DNA of 34,152 nt from Actinomycetota bacterium (GTDB lineage Bacteria; Armatimonadota; SYMT01): positions 1 to 34,152 of the forward strand of contig SYKE01000050.1 in the NCBI GenBank assembly GCA_005798285.1, read 5' to 3'. Shown in pieces: positions 23,909 through 33,700 of this stretch; within the stretch, counting starts at the first letter, position 1; every line of letters starts with the position of its first letter. A model generated the notes under the pieces. The model was given only the letters and a program-made list of their open reading frames with translations, had not been told where the DNA came from and searched no databases. Both the position numbers and the translations under genes were made by a program.

Positions 23909-25408
23909 ATGGCAATTGATTTCTGGACCCCTTACTGGGGATTCTGTTCGTTCGTCTTCGGGGCGATCGTCGGCAGCTTCTTGAATGTCTGCATCTGGCG
24001 TTTGCCCCGAAACGAATCTCTGAACAGCCCTCCATCCCACTGTCCGTCCTGCAACCACCGTTTGGGGTTGTGGACGGACATGGTCCCACTGGTTTCGCAG
24101 GTCCGCTATCGGTCCATGTGCCGGTACTGCGGGCAGAAGTTCTCCTGGCGTTACTTCTGGGTCGAGCTGCTGACGGGCTGCGTGTTCCTCGCGCTCTATG
24201 TCCGTTACTATGCCTACGGTTCGGCGGAGCTGAGCGAGAGCGCACGCACAATCATCACGTTCGCAGCGTTCTTTTACGCCGCCGCGCTGGTGGTCATCTT
24301 CTTCATCGATCTGGAGTGGTTCCTCATCCCGGACTCCACGGTCTTGTTCGCCGTAGTCTGTGGCGTGGCCAAGGACGCCTACCTGATCTCGATCGGTCAT
24401 CGGCAACTCTGGTACTCGGTGCCGGGATGGCCGGAGGCGTGGAAACTCCCGCTGCCCCAGTCGGTGCTCCTTTGCCTGGTCGCCTTCTGGGCACTGTGGC
24501 AGTTTGCCGCACTGAGTACGGCCGCGATGAACCGCGAAGCCATGGGCGCGGGCGACTCGCTCCTTCTCGGCGCGATGGGCACGTTCTTGCTGCCCTGGCC
24601 GATGCTGGCGCTTGCCTTCCTGTGCGCGGTGTTCCTGGGCGCCTTCGGAGGCATCCTGGGACTCTGGCTTCACGAGCGACGGACCGCCTGGGCCACGGTC
24701 GCGGCCGAGTCATCCGCGGCGGAGAGTCCGCCTCCGTCTGCCATCGCGACTCCCGTGCAGCCCGCTCAGCACCCGGATGATGCGGATCCCGCGACCTCAT
24801 GCCTCGACGAAACGCCGCCTGTCGAAAGCTCGACAGCGGAGGGTCTTGAGCCTCTGATCCCTTCCGCCGCTGAATCCGCAGTCTTCTCGGAGGGTGCGGC
24901 CGCGGGTGAATCGGATGCTCCAGAGCTCTGTAATCCCGCCGAACTGCTCGGTTCAGATGCGCCCGATGGAGGGACGCCCCCGAGCGGGACGGAACAGGGA
25001 AGGGTGGTTGAACCCCTCGAGGCGCCCACACTTCCCCCCGACAGCCGGTGGGGTCGGGTGCTCACCGTAATGGGAAGTTGGGTCGGAGTCGGGGCTATCT
25101 GGTTCGGCGGCGTGGTGGCTTCGGCGTACCCCGCGGCCGGCGTGGGGGTCGGGCTGTTGGGCCTGGCATTGATGGGAGCCCTGCTCTGGTTTGGCATTGG
25201 AATGTGGAAGCGGGGCGACACGGAATGGCTGCCGGCGATGGATGCGTTGTTCGAGGAAGACCCCGGACCCCGCTACATCCCCTTCGGGCCCTATCTCGTC
25301 TCGGGTACGCTGCTCGCGATGCTGTTCGGTCCGCAGTTGATCCGGCTTTACGCCGAGCGGGTGATGGCCTTTTCCCCGGAAGTGCTGAGAGCCTTCCTCT
25401 GGGAGTAG
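23909..25408 (+). CDS. pilD: Prepilin peptidase / N-methyltransferase with large internal insertion
   Basis: This A24-family aspartic peptidase cleaves and N-methylates type IV prepilins at the inner membrane. The cytosolic methylase loop has the zinc pairs Cys45/Cys48 and Cys71/Cys74. Catalytic aspartates are Asp134 (F-F-I-D-L-E-W-F-L-I-P-D) and Asp216 (M-G-A-G-D-S-L-L-L). The usual Lys of G-x-G-D-x-K is replaced by Leu. At 499 residues it is about twice the normal 250-290. After residue ~255 comes a ~115-residue Ala/Glu/Pro/Ser-rich insertion, then two extra hydrophobic segments (about 380-430). The typical C-terminal I-P-F-G-P-Y-L helix appears only at 457-463. The catalytic core is thus split by an insertion. 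It is the last gene of the pilB-pilT-pilC-pilD run, with the pseudopilins following. Confidence 0.92.
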   Translation: MAIDFWTPYWGFCSFVFGAIVGSFLNVCIWRLPRNESLNSPPSHCPSCNHRLGLWTDMVPLVSQVRYRSMCRYCGQKFSWRYFWVELLTGCVFLALYVRYYAYGSAELSESARTIITFAAFFYAAALVVIFFIDLEWFLIPDSTVLFAVVCGVAKDAYLISIGHRQLWYSVPGWPEAWKLPLPQSVLLCLVAFWALWQFAALSTAAMNREAMGAGDSLLLGAMGTFLLPWPMLALAFLCAVFLGAFGGILGLWLHERRTAWATVAAESSAAESPPPSAIATPVQPAQHPDDADPATSCLDETPPVESSTAEGLEPLIPSAAESAVFSEGAAAGESDAPELCNPAELLGSDAPDGGTPPSGTEQGRVVEPLEAPTLPPDSRWGRVLTVMGSWVGVGAIWFGGVVASAYPAAGVGVGLLGLALMGALLWFGIGMWKRGDTEWLPAMDALFEEDPGPRYIPFGPYLVSGTLLAMLFGPQLIRLYAERVMAFSPEVLRAFLWE

Positions 25409-25426
25409 GGCGCAGTTCTAGGAACA

Positions 25427-25461
25427 TTGTGACGAGATGGGGCGTCTGGCATAACGACGCC
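25427..25461 (+). promoter_or_regulatory. Candidate promoter with dyad around the -10, upstream of the pseudopilins
   Basis: TTGTGA (25427-25432) and CATAAC (25450-25455) are separated by 17 bases, each matching four of six sigma-70 positions. GGCGTC (25441-25446) and GACGCC (25456-25461) form a perfect dyad that encloses the -10, a plausible operator. It lies 17 bases before the pseudopilin start codon, whose GGGAGGAG is just downstream. Confidence 0.35.
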
Positions 25462-25478
25462 GTAAGGGAGGAGACCCC

Positions 25479-26270
25479 ATGAAAACGCGCACCCAGCCAC
25501 CCTGCTCACGCAGTCGCGGTTTCACGCTCGTAGAGTTGCTCACGGTTATCGCCATCATCGCCGTCCTCACGGCAATCCTGTTGCCGGTGATGGGGACCGC
25601 GCGAGAACAGGCCCGCAAGGGTCAGTGCATGACCAACATGCGCTCCATCGTGCAGGGTCTCCAGATGTACAAAGATGACTGGCGCGTCTATCCGGATGCG
25701 CTCTTCGGCTATGCCCGGGTGCTGCCGAACGGCGCGTGCCCGGCGACGACAACCAACGCTACCGGCGAGCTCGAGCAGAGCCGGCTTTACATCGACTACG
25801 TGAAGGACCCCAAGGTCTTCAACTGCCCGAACTCGTTCGTGAAAATGAACAGCACGGCGCTCGTCGATGTTGTGAATCGAGCCAGTGGGGTGCTCCATGT
25901 GGACAACCCCTCCCGGCCGGGTTTCAAGTACTGCTACCGGGCGTGGGACAGCTACGACTTCCAGTACATGCCCAACGGCGGCGGCGCTACCGCGGCCATC
26001 AACCGGGAACTCCGGTTCAACCGCAAGCATTCGCTGACGTCGGCCGGGATCTCTGATTCCCAGCGCCAGCTCATTTACCGCAACCCCCCGGACAGCACCG
26101 TTGTGACCTGGTGCCTTTACCACTCCGACATGAACAGCACCGGCGTGGTGCCGCCCAACGGCATGACAATCGTCGCCTTCCTCAGCGGGCGAGTTCAAAC
26201 CATTCCTTACAGCCAGCTTCCCCGCTGGTCCGCAACGTCGGGCCCGTGGCTGGTCAACCCCAAGCCCTGA
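25479..26270 (+). CDS. Prepilin-like protein (GspG/GspH type, 'H-X9-DG'-like)
   Basis: The N-terminus is a class III signal: basic leader, then R-G|F-T-L-V-E-L with cleavage after Gly14 and the conserved Glu at +5. A hydrophobic helix follows (L-L-T-V-I-A-I-I-A-V-L). M-T-N-M-R-S-I-V-Q-G-L-Q-M-Y near residues 50-63 and V-Y-P-D are typical of the large 'prepilin-type cleavage/methylation, DUF1559-like' family. The tail M-T-I-V-A-F-L-S-G-R-V-Q resembles the family's C-terminal H-X9-DG strand but lacks the His and Asp. At 263 residues it has a normal size for that family. GGGAGGAG just before the ATG supports the start. It begins a four-gene pseudopilin series and could be the major or GspH-like subunit. 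Confidence 0.85.
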   Translation: MKTRTQPPCSRSRGFTLVELLTVIAIIAVLTAILLPVMGTAREQARKGQCMTNMRSIVQGLQMYKDDWRVYPDALFGYARVLPNGACPATTTNATGELEQSRLYIDYVKDPKVFNCPNSFVKMNSTALVDVVNRASGVLHVDNPSRPGFKYCYRAWDSYDFQYMPNGGGATAAINRELRFNRKHSLTSAGISDSQRQLIYRNPPDSTVVTWCLYHSDMNSTGVVPPNGMTIVAFLSGRVQTIPYSQLPRWSATSGPWLVNPKP

Positions 26271-26316
26271 TCGTTTTCGGGCATGGTTGGGCATTCAGCA
26301 GCCGGAGTGAACTCAG

Positions 26317-28533
26317 ATGTTAAGAGGTAGCAGCATGCAACCGGTCCCCGCAGCCAGATCGGCAGGTGGCGACCGCCCGAGCGCTGGCCGTGGGACCACG
26401 CTCGTGGAGGTGCTGGTTGTTCTGGTCATCCTGATCATCGGGATGTTCTCGATCGCGCAGCTCTTCCCCGGCGGCTTCTTCAGCATCGGTCACACCGGCA
26501 GTGTCACCCAGGCGAATGCCCTCGCTCAGCGCAACGAGAACGTGCTGCTGAACCTTCGCGAGAACTTGCCGGACGCGATCGTCGGCTTTGACCCTCGGAC
26601 CGGGCTCATCCGGGACGACATCACTCCAGACGACCTGCACGGCGATTTGCCGTATCAGGACAACAGCATCAACGGCTACACCGGGTCGCCGCCGCCCGAC
26701 CCCCGGTTCTCCAACGTCAACCAGGTGCGCCGGGTGCTTGGGGAGCACTTCAAGCTGCCGCCGCCGGTCTCGAATTTCGGACCGTTGGGTGAAACGGTGT
26801 CGCTCTACCGGGCTCTGTTCAGTCCGATTTACTCCGACACCCCCATGCCCGGGGTCTCGCTCGGGGTTTCCGCTTACGGCGCCACGCCGCAGGATCGCGT
26901 GCAGTTCGAGGACGTGCCTTCCGCCGGCAATGTGGAGTCGCTCTTCAACACCGGCCCGTTCGGCTACGGCATCAACTACGTCAACCGGACGATGTACTTC
27001 GTGATGGTGGACTACGAACGCCGCTACAAGGTGGCCTTCAGCTATCGGGACAACTCCGGTCAGAGCGGCCAGACGTTCCCGGACAACTGTCTCTACGTCC
27101 CGGCGGGCGCCGCCCCCACGCTCGACTCCGCGGGCAACCCGACCCAGTACCAGATCATGGAGTTCAATCTGGTGAACGGGCAGGCGCAGCGGGTCTTCAC
27201 CTACGATGCCGCCACCCGTCAACTCCTGGTCGCCGGCGCTCCCGGGGTCACGATCCCGGCCGACTGCGTCTGGCGGATCAACAGCGCACTGCTCGCGGGT
27301 TGGACCGTGGACCTCGGCTCAGACCTGGTGCACCGCCGCTTCCGCCAGCTTGCCCTGAACCAGCGTTTCTCACCGGACTCGTCGCGGGGTCAGACGCAGA
27401 TCGATCCCTACGAGTTCAAGGTTTACGACACCATCTTCGGACTCTTCGGCTTCCATCCCGCCGCAGCGACCCAGCAGCTCGCCAAGCAAACGGCCCGGGG
27501 TCTCACCGCGCGGTTGGACTACGATGTGGATGACTGGCACATCCTGCATCAGGACGAAGTCGTGGCCCAGGAGTTTGCGGACCCGACGGCAACCGCCGGT
27601 AATCGAACCCACACGCTCCGCGTCGCAACGGGGCCGATCAAGCGGATCGCCGACATCGAAGACATCATCAACTTCCCGGCCGTGCTGGGATCGGCGGGCT
27701 CCGTCGATACCACCTTTGAGTACCAGGGTCTGGTGCGCTTCTACCCGGCCTACAGCCGCGGACCCTTCACGGGAATTCAGCGCAACGGCACTCCGGGTGT
27801 CGATCTGGTCATCGTCGACCTGGAGACCGGGTACGTCATCGACAGCCTGACCCTTCAGAAGGCAGGCACCAACATCAATCCGGGCGCCAACAACACGAAC
27901 GGCGAGATCGACTACGAAGCCGGGGTTGTGGTGCTGCGCGAGAACGTGCGGTTCCGGCTTCCCGATGCGATGGGTGGGACGCCGCTTACCGGGTTGACCC
28001 CGATCGCCGGTCGACACATCCGCGTGTATTACCGGTCGGTGAACGATTACGCGGTGGCAACGCTCAAACCGGCCACCAACTACACCTTCCAGAACGTGCT
28101 GGCGAATATGCGCCACCGGGAGTACTACCCCGGCTATGGGTACGGCTACGTGCTGGTGAACTCCACGGATGCCGATAAGGGTGTGACCGTGGATTACACC
28201 TGGATTAACCGAAATACGGGCATCGTGAACACGGTGACCGGTGAACTGCAGAAGATCCAGTCGCCGGGGCTTCCATCGGGACCGACCGCGGGCTACGCCG
28301 GAACTGGAACGGAGCTCCCGGATAACCGCTGGTGGCTTCGCGTGGCGCACTCCGATGCCGACCCCTCCAAAGGCGCCGCGGACAGCGGATCCGACTCGGA
28401 CGTGCTGCCGGGCAGCGTGATCATCCGCGGCATCCGGGGCGCGTCGTTCCACACACGCATTGTCTGGCGCGAGGCCGGTAAGTTCCGTTCGCGTGAGAGA
28501 ACCACGGTTCTCAATCGCCTCTACTCGCGTTAG
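26317..28533 (+). CDS. Giant minor pseudopilin (GspI/PilV-like N-terminus)
   Basis: A prepilin signal lies at R-G|T-T-L-V-E-V (cleavage after Gly26, Glu at +5), followed by L-V-V-L-V-I-L-I-I-G-M-F-S-I-A-Q-L-F-P-G-G. This matches GspI/PilV, in which the helix is followed by A-x-A-Q. Canonical GspI or PilV has about 120-180 residues; this one has 738. The rest is predicted beta-rich, with many Tyr, Asn and Gly residues, and includes N-G-E-I-D-Y-E-A-G-V-V-V-L (528-540) and I-R-V-Y-Y-R-S. It has no recognised enzymatic motif. ATG 26317 has GGAG nine bases upstream. ATG 26335, with AGAGGTAG upstream, is an alternative that keeps the signal. Confidence 0.75.
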   Translation: MLRGSSMQPVPAARSAGGDRPSAGRGTTLVEVLVVLVILIIGMFSIAQLFPGGFFSIGHTGSVTQANALAQRNENVLLNLRENLPDAIVGFDPRTGLIRDDITPDDLHGDLPYQDNSINGYTGSPPPDPRFSNVNQVRRVLGEHFKLPPPVSNFGPLGETVSLYRALFSPIYSDTPMPGVSLGVSAYGATPQDRVQFEDVPSAGNVESLFNTGPFGYGINYVNRTMYFVMVDYERRYKVAFSYRDNSGQSGQTFPDNCLYVPAGAAPTLDSAGNPTQYQIMEFNLVNGQAQRVFTYDAATRQLLVAGAPGVTIPADCVWRINSALLAGWTVDLGSDLVHRRFRQLALNQRFSPDSSRGQTQIDPYEFKVYDTIFGLFGFHPAAATQQLAKQTARGLTARLDYDVDDWHILHQDEVVAQEFADPTATAGNRTHTLRVATGPIKRIADIEDIINFPAVLGSAGSVDTTFEYQGLVRFYPAYSRGPFTGIQRNGTPGVDLVIVDLETGYVIDSLTLQKAGTNINPGANNTNGEIDYEAGVVVLRENVRFRLPDAMGGTPLTGLTPIAGRHIRVYYRSVNDYAVATLKPATNYTFQNVLANMRHREYYPGYGYGYVLVNSTDADKGVTVDYTWINRNTGIVNTVTGELQKIQSPGLPSGPTAGYAGTGTELPDNRWWLRVAHSDADPSKGAADSGSDSDVLPGSVIIRGIRGASFHTRIVWREAGKFRSRERTTVLNRLYSR

Positions 28534-28551
28534 TCCCAGGGAGCGTCCGTC

Positions 28552-30546
28552 ATGACATCGAGACCACGTCCGATCACACGGTCGGTGCGCCGAACCGGGC
28601 TCCGACAGGGGTTCACGTTGACCGAAATGCTGGTGGTCATCGGGATCACCAGTGTGCTCCTCTTCTTGCTGTTCATTCCGCTTTCGAGAGTGCTGGACCT
28701 CACCAGCCGCGCCGAGGCGAAAGTGAGCGGACAGGACACCGTACGGGCCGCGATGCGGAGGGTCACTCGGGATCTGTCGAACGCGATGGTGATCTACCCC
28801 CCTCGCGATGTCACCGTCTGGGGTTTCGATCGCTGGGTGAACCCGAAGAACCGGCCCCGCCCGGACACCGGCGCCCGGCCCGAGCCGTACGTGCTCCGAA
28901 ACGGCGTCATCGCCTTCCGCTTGCCCAAGCACCGCTACTTCTGTCGGGCCTCCGAGCTGAATACGGGAACCCCCGACCACTACGTCACACCCCAGGACAT
29001 CGACTCGATCGCTCCGGGCCGGGACCCGCGCTTCGATGACGCCATCGCGCTGGACACCTGCCCTCGGCACCCTGCGGCGAAGGTCGACTTGAAGGTGCAG
29101 CAGCCGCTGGAGCCGGACGAGCGGGTGACGGCGTACTTCGTCGGATTGAAGAATCCGATGCTGCTGGATACCACCACGCGCCTGCCGCTCTATCAGAACC
29201 TGCTGGCGTTCAAAGCCGGCAGCGGGAACTACCTGAACACCTACGTCCTCTATCGGGTGGAGTTCGATCCGGCGGCGCCCCAGTTCGCGAACTTCGGCGC
29301 GGCGAACTTCTTCTACGACGCAACCCCCGTTCGGGATCCGGTTTCGGGCCTGACCAAACCGTTTTCACAGTGGTGGCTGGAGTCTTCCACAGCCATCATC
29401 CAGGACGATGCATCCGATGTGATCCGCTGGGTGGAGAACTCCTCTACCGGCAAGTTCGTGCCCAGCTCGGTCGTCAACTTCGCAACGACTCCCTTCGAGA
29501 ATGACTCGGCGCAGCCTAACCGGGCAGCGGGCCAGGTGCAGTTGAGCGGCTTCGCGGCGGCGACCGACCTTCCGGCGACCGACTACTCGACGCAGTACGG
29601 AAACTGGGTGCTCACAGGAGCCATGCCGACCGGTTTCGCGGCCGAAGGCGATCTCGCGATCCCGGATGCGCTGCGGGTTTCGAACGCCGTTTCCGCAGGC
29701 ATTGTCCAGGGCCCGCACATTCAGGTGTTCGGGTTTGCGGTCCCCAAGGCTGGCGGGGCTCAGGTGCAGGAGCTGGTTTTCGACTCGGAGACCCCGGCCC
29801 CACGCAAGCGACTGGTGGCGTTCGATCCCATCCGGGGCGTGGTGTCGTTGAGCCTTCCCCGGCGTCGCAATCGGCCGCTGGACGGCGCGGAGTCCGGTGA
29901 GGAAGCGCGCTTCCCCGGCCAACTGGCGAGCATGTACCGCGATGCGTTCTCCGCCACCATCGACCTGAACGGGTTTCTGGTTCAGCTCGGCGACGATGTG
30001 AACACGGCGGGCCTGGAGGGCGACAACGAGACCGATGTGAACACGGGAATGCCGGTGGCCTACGGCTCGGCTCGAACGCGCCAGCAAACCATCGAGACGG
30101 CTTCGGCAAATCTTGAGGACTACACCTCCGTCGCTCCCGGCAGCGAGACGGTGACGCTCGTGGACACCTCCGGCGCCATCCTTCGAACCGAGCCGCTGCG
30201 GCGGGCCGGATGGACCGGATTGGGTCGCAACGACCACCCCATCTCCCAGGGCGACCTGCAGGAAGACGAGTATGCCATCGACTACCGCTCCGGCATCATC
30301 ACGCTGTCCGATCGGCGGCCGGGGATCTGGACGTCAGTGGGTCCGGCTTCGTTGGGTTTCACCCAGCACCTTATGGTGAAGTACGAGTTCCAGACGAATC
30401 GAAGCAACGATATCGTCAAGGTCAGCTACGCGACCCGCGAGTTGATGACCGTGAATCTCGGCGTCGTGGAGTACACCAAGCGCCGGGCGGAGATCCTCCC
30501 GTTTGAGGTTTCAGAGCGAGTGGCGATCCGGAACCTGAAACGGTGA
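28552..30546 (+). CDS. Giant minor pseudopilin (GspJ/PilW-like N-terminus)
   Basis: The prepilin signal Q-G|F-T-L-T-E-M-L-V-V-I-G-I-T (cleavage after Gly20, Glu at +5) is followed by a long amphipathic region, with M-R-R-V-T-R-D-L-S-N-A near residues 66-76. This R-x-x-x-D-L element after the helix is typical of GspJ/PilW. The protein has 664 residues against about 200 for GspJ. It is beta-rich and ends with E-Y-A-I-D-Y-R-S-G-I-I-T-L (573-585) and L-M-V-K-Y-E-F. GGGAG lies before ATG 28552. The stop codon overlaps a possible GTG of the next gene. Position after the GspI-like gene follows the classical H-I-J-K order. Confidence 0.75.
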   Translation: MTSRPRPITRSVRRTGLRQGFTLTEMLVVIGITSVLLFLLFIPLSRVLDLTSRAEAKVSGQDTVRAAMRRVTRDLSNAMVIYPPRDVTVWGFDRWVNPKNRPRPDTGARPEPYVLRNGVIAFRLPKHRYFCRASELNTGTPDHYVTPQDIDSIAPGRDPRFDDAIALDTCPRHPAAKVDLKVQQPLEPDERVTAYFVGLKNPMLLDTTTRLPLYQNLLAFKAGSGNYLNTYVLYRVEFDPAAPQFANFGAANFFYDATPVRDPVSGLTKPFSQWWLESSTAIIQDDASDVIRWVENSSTGKFVPSSVVNFATTPFENDSAQPNRAAGQVQLSGFAAATDLPATDYSTQYGNWVLTGAMPTGFAAEGDLAIPDALRVSNAVSAGIVQGPHIQVFGFAVPKAGGAQVQELVFDSETPAPRKRLVAFDPIRGVVSLSLPRRRNRPLDGAESGEEARFPGQLASMYRDAFSATIDLNGFLVQLGDDVNTAGLEGDNETDVNTGMPVAYGSARTRQQTIETASANLEDYTSVAPGSETVTLVDTSGAILRTEPLRRAGWTGLGRNDHPISQGDLQEDEYAIDYRSGIITLSDRRPGIWTSVGPASLGFTQHLMVKYEFQTNRSNDIVKVSYATRELMTVNLGVVEYTKRRAEILPFEVSERVAIRNLKR

Positions 30547-30704
30547 TCGATTCGTCGAACAAACGCAAGGTGGTGAAGGTCCGATACGTGGGTCGGGATG
30601 CGGCGCAGTCGCATCATCCGAAGCCCAACGCAAGCAGTACTGCCGCGAGGCCCTGGAAACGGAGCGCCGCCGGCGGAACCGGTGCAGTTCGACCGGAGGA
30701 TGGA

Positions 30705-33700
30705 ATGAGAGCGGTTATGACAGGTGCGATTCACCGAGCGAATCGGGCGGCGGCGACCGGCGCTCCCTCGGTACCGGGCCGCCGGGGCCACCGCCGTGGT
30801 CAGACACTGATCATGGCGCTCTCCATCCTGTTCTTGATGGTGCTGCTCGGCGGAGTTTTCGTCACGCTTGTCTTGAGTAACCTCCAGCGCGTGGGTCGAC
30901 AGGGCAACACCGACGATGCCTTGAGCCTGGCCATGGCGGGCCTCCAGTACGCATCGGAACAGTTGAAGAACAGTCCGGAGGGCGCGGACTGGCGACCACG
31001 CGCGACCGATCCGCTCTGGTCGCTCCCGAACGCGGCCAACGCCGCCATCGCTGCCGCCCGACAACTGGACCCGGACTTTGAGTACCTGAACCCCCGGGAT
31101 GCCACGACGGGCCGCGTGCTCAACCCATACGTCCGAATCCCGATGGGTCGGGGTCGCTGCTTGCTTCGCGTGACCTATCGACCGCAATTCCAGCCGGCCA
31201 GCGCCGCGAGCGAGGCTGCCGGCGTCCGGGATCAGTTCGATCCAAATTCCGGAATGCTGCTGATCGAATCGGTCGGCCGGCCCGGCGAGTACGATCCGAA
31301 CGATCCGACATTTCTTCGCGATCCCGCGCAGCCTCGCATCACCGGTCCCGTCCGCAAGATCGAGGCGCTGGTGAGCATCGGCCTGCTGGACCAACTCTGG
31401 TGGATCACCAACCGAACCAATGAGCGCGGACCGGCCAACCTGGGCGTTCCGGCGTTCCGCCAGCCGAATACGGCCGCCGGCGAGCCGACCCAATTGGTGG
31501 AGTACCCGACGGTTTACCAGGGCTCCATCCGCTCGAACACCTCGGTGAAGTTCAACGGCCGCAGCGTGCTGCGGGTCTACCCGAGCCGCGGGGAAGGGCT
31601 GTTTGTCAAGGGAGACATCTCCCTCGCCGCGGTTTCGAACCGGGATGCCGCCGACCCGACCGCCTCCGATCCGGTTCTGAGGATTGACGTCGTGGCGGAT
31701 ACCGGCGGACCCAACACGGGCAGCTCCGGCGCAACCGTGGTTCCTCCGGACGGTCAGGACGACGACCCCACCAACGACACCCGACTGCTGGCGCTCCCGG
31801 GGCTGCCCAGCACCGATCCGAACTTTGAAACCCCGCTGTATCAGCGCCTCCTGACCAGTGGCCGCGCCTCGCAGAAGGTCGTGCGCGACGAGCGGCACCT
31901 CCGCACCGACGCGGAAGCCCGCTCTCGCAGCACGCGAGTCGTGGATGCTCCGGTGCTCGACCAGGTGGACCCCATCACCGGCGCAAGCCGTTGGCATCAG
32001 CTCACCCGGGACAGCGGCGGCCGGATCCAGGTGCAGGGAGGGCGTGTCGTCAACTCGGGGTGGTATGGCCTGACCGATGCGGCTCTCCCGCCCTCCATTC
32101 GAGCTCGCGGGCTTTACGTCGACAACTACGCCGACATTCAGTACCCCGATGATCGGCGACGCGTGAAGAGCGAGTGGCTGCAGCGCTCCGGCGAGCGGAC
32201 CGGCTGGTATGCCGACCAGTATGTGCCCGCCGTGAAGGACGCCACCACCGGCACGCTCCGGGAGATCGCGGAACTCCAGCTCGTTCCAGTCTTCGATGCC
32301 GTCAAGGGTCGGCCGATGCCGAAGATCCGCATCACGCGGACCGATCCGGACATTCGGCAGCTCAACGTGCCCATTGGCTCATCCGTGACGCCTCGCCACT
32401 TCTACAGCCTCACCAATGTCACCGGAACCCCGACCGGCGGCACGGCGAATCTCGTCAACCCGGTTCAGGTGCGCGACTTCGATTACCCCGAAAACGGCGT
32501 CATCTACTGCGAAGGCAGTGTGCGCGTGCGGGGAATGGTGGGCTACCAGGATTTGCCGAAGCAGCTCACCATCGTCTCCGGCGGAACCATTTACATTGAG
32601 GGCAACATCATCCGGCCTCCGGGCCAGGTGGGCTCTCAGGTGGCGCTCCTGGCGCAAGACTATGTTTGTTTGAACCCGACCGCGTTCACCCGAGTTGACC
32701 CGGGACCGGATGTGGTTGTGGAGCCCCATGGCTGGGATCCCGACTCAGGTCAGCCCACTCAGTGGCACTACTCCGTTCCGCAGGACCGGTACCTCGACAT
32801 CACGGTGAGTTCGGCCCGGGCTTTGCCGGTGAACGGCGCCAACCCCAACTACCTCCTTCACATGAGGCATTCGGCCATCGAGGGAGATGTCAGCTCGGAA
32901 ACGGCCATCAACATCTTCCAGCCGATCCTGGCGCCCGCCGCGACTCCCTGGCCGGATTGGACGCGAGACCGGATCGACTTCAACGCCCCCCCATTCGGGG
33001 CGGTTCCCACACGGTCATTCCTCTTCCACCAGATCGCTGCCGGCACACGGCCCTCATGGGCTGAGACGAACTTCCTCAGCCGACAGGGCCAGCCGGGGAA
33101 CTTCGAGGGCCGCTCGGTTGCCCTCACGGCTCCGCTGCCCGCAGGTCTGGAAGGCGTATACCGCATCCTGTGCGGCCCCAAGGACGATCCGAATGGCGGC
33201 GCCAACCCGGTGAGCACCTACAACGGGCAGCCGTACTGGCTTTCCCGCGTGGCGGCGCTTCCCACGAGCGAGCCGCTGCCGATCAAGGTCGAAGCGGTGA
33301 TGTACGCCTACAGCGGATCCTGGTTCGTCATCCCGCCGCCATTCTTCAACCTGCGCCCCGAGGACAGCCGGGCCCGCTACCTGAACACGGGTCGACGCCA
33401 GGACAACGTCTTCCAGGATCCGCCGGGAAGTCCGGCCCTGTCGCCCAACCCGGCGGGAACACAGTCCCCGCTGCTGCACCCGTTCTACAACGAACCGCTG
33501 AACATCGACATTCAGGTGATCGGGTCGATTGTGGAGAATTTCCCGGCCGAGCCTTCGGAAGCCGCTCTGTGGACCAGCCGGTTGTGGGTGACCGATCTCG
33601 ATTTCAATCGAGCGAACGGAAACTCGGACAACGATCCGAGCATCTGGCCGCCCACTTCGCCGGACAACGCCGCGAATTGGATCACCAGCGGTCGTTCGCT

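Noticed and set aside
22883-24673. Long open frame of about 600 codons on the - strand across pilC and pilD
   Set aside because: It is antisense to two well-supported genes, its translation is rich in His, Gln, Asp, Glu and Arg without domains or a plausible start signal, and such frames are common in GC-rich DNA.
30426-31997. Open frame of over 500 codons on the - strand opposite the start of the PilX/GspK-like gene
   Set aside because: It overlaps a convincing gene with a pseudopilin signal, and its translation is Arg/Gly/His-rich without motifs.
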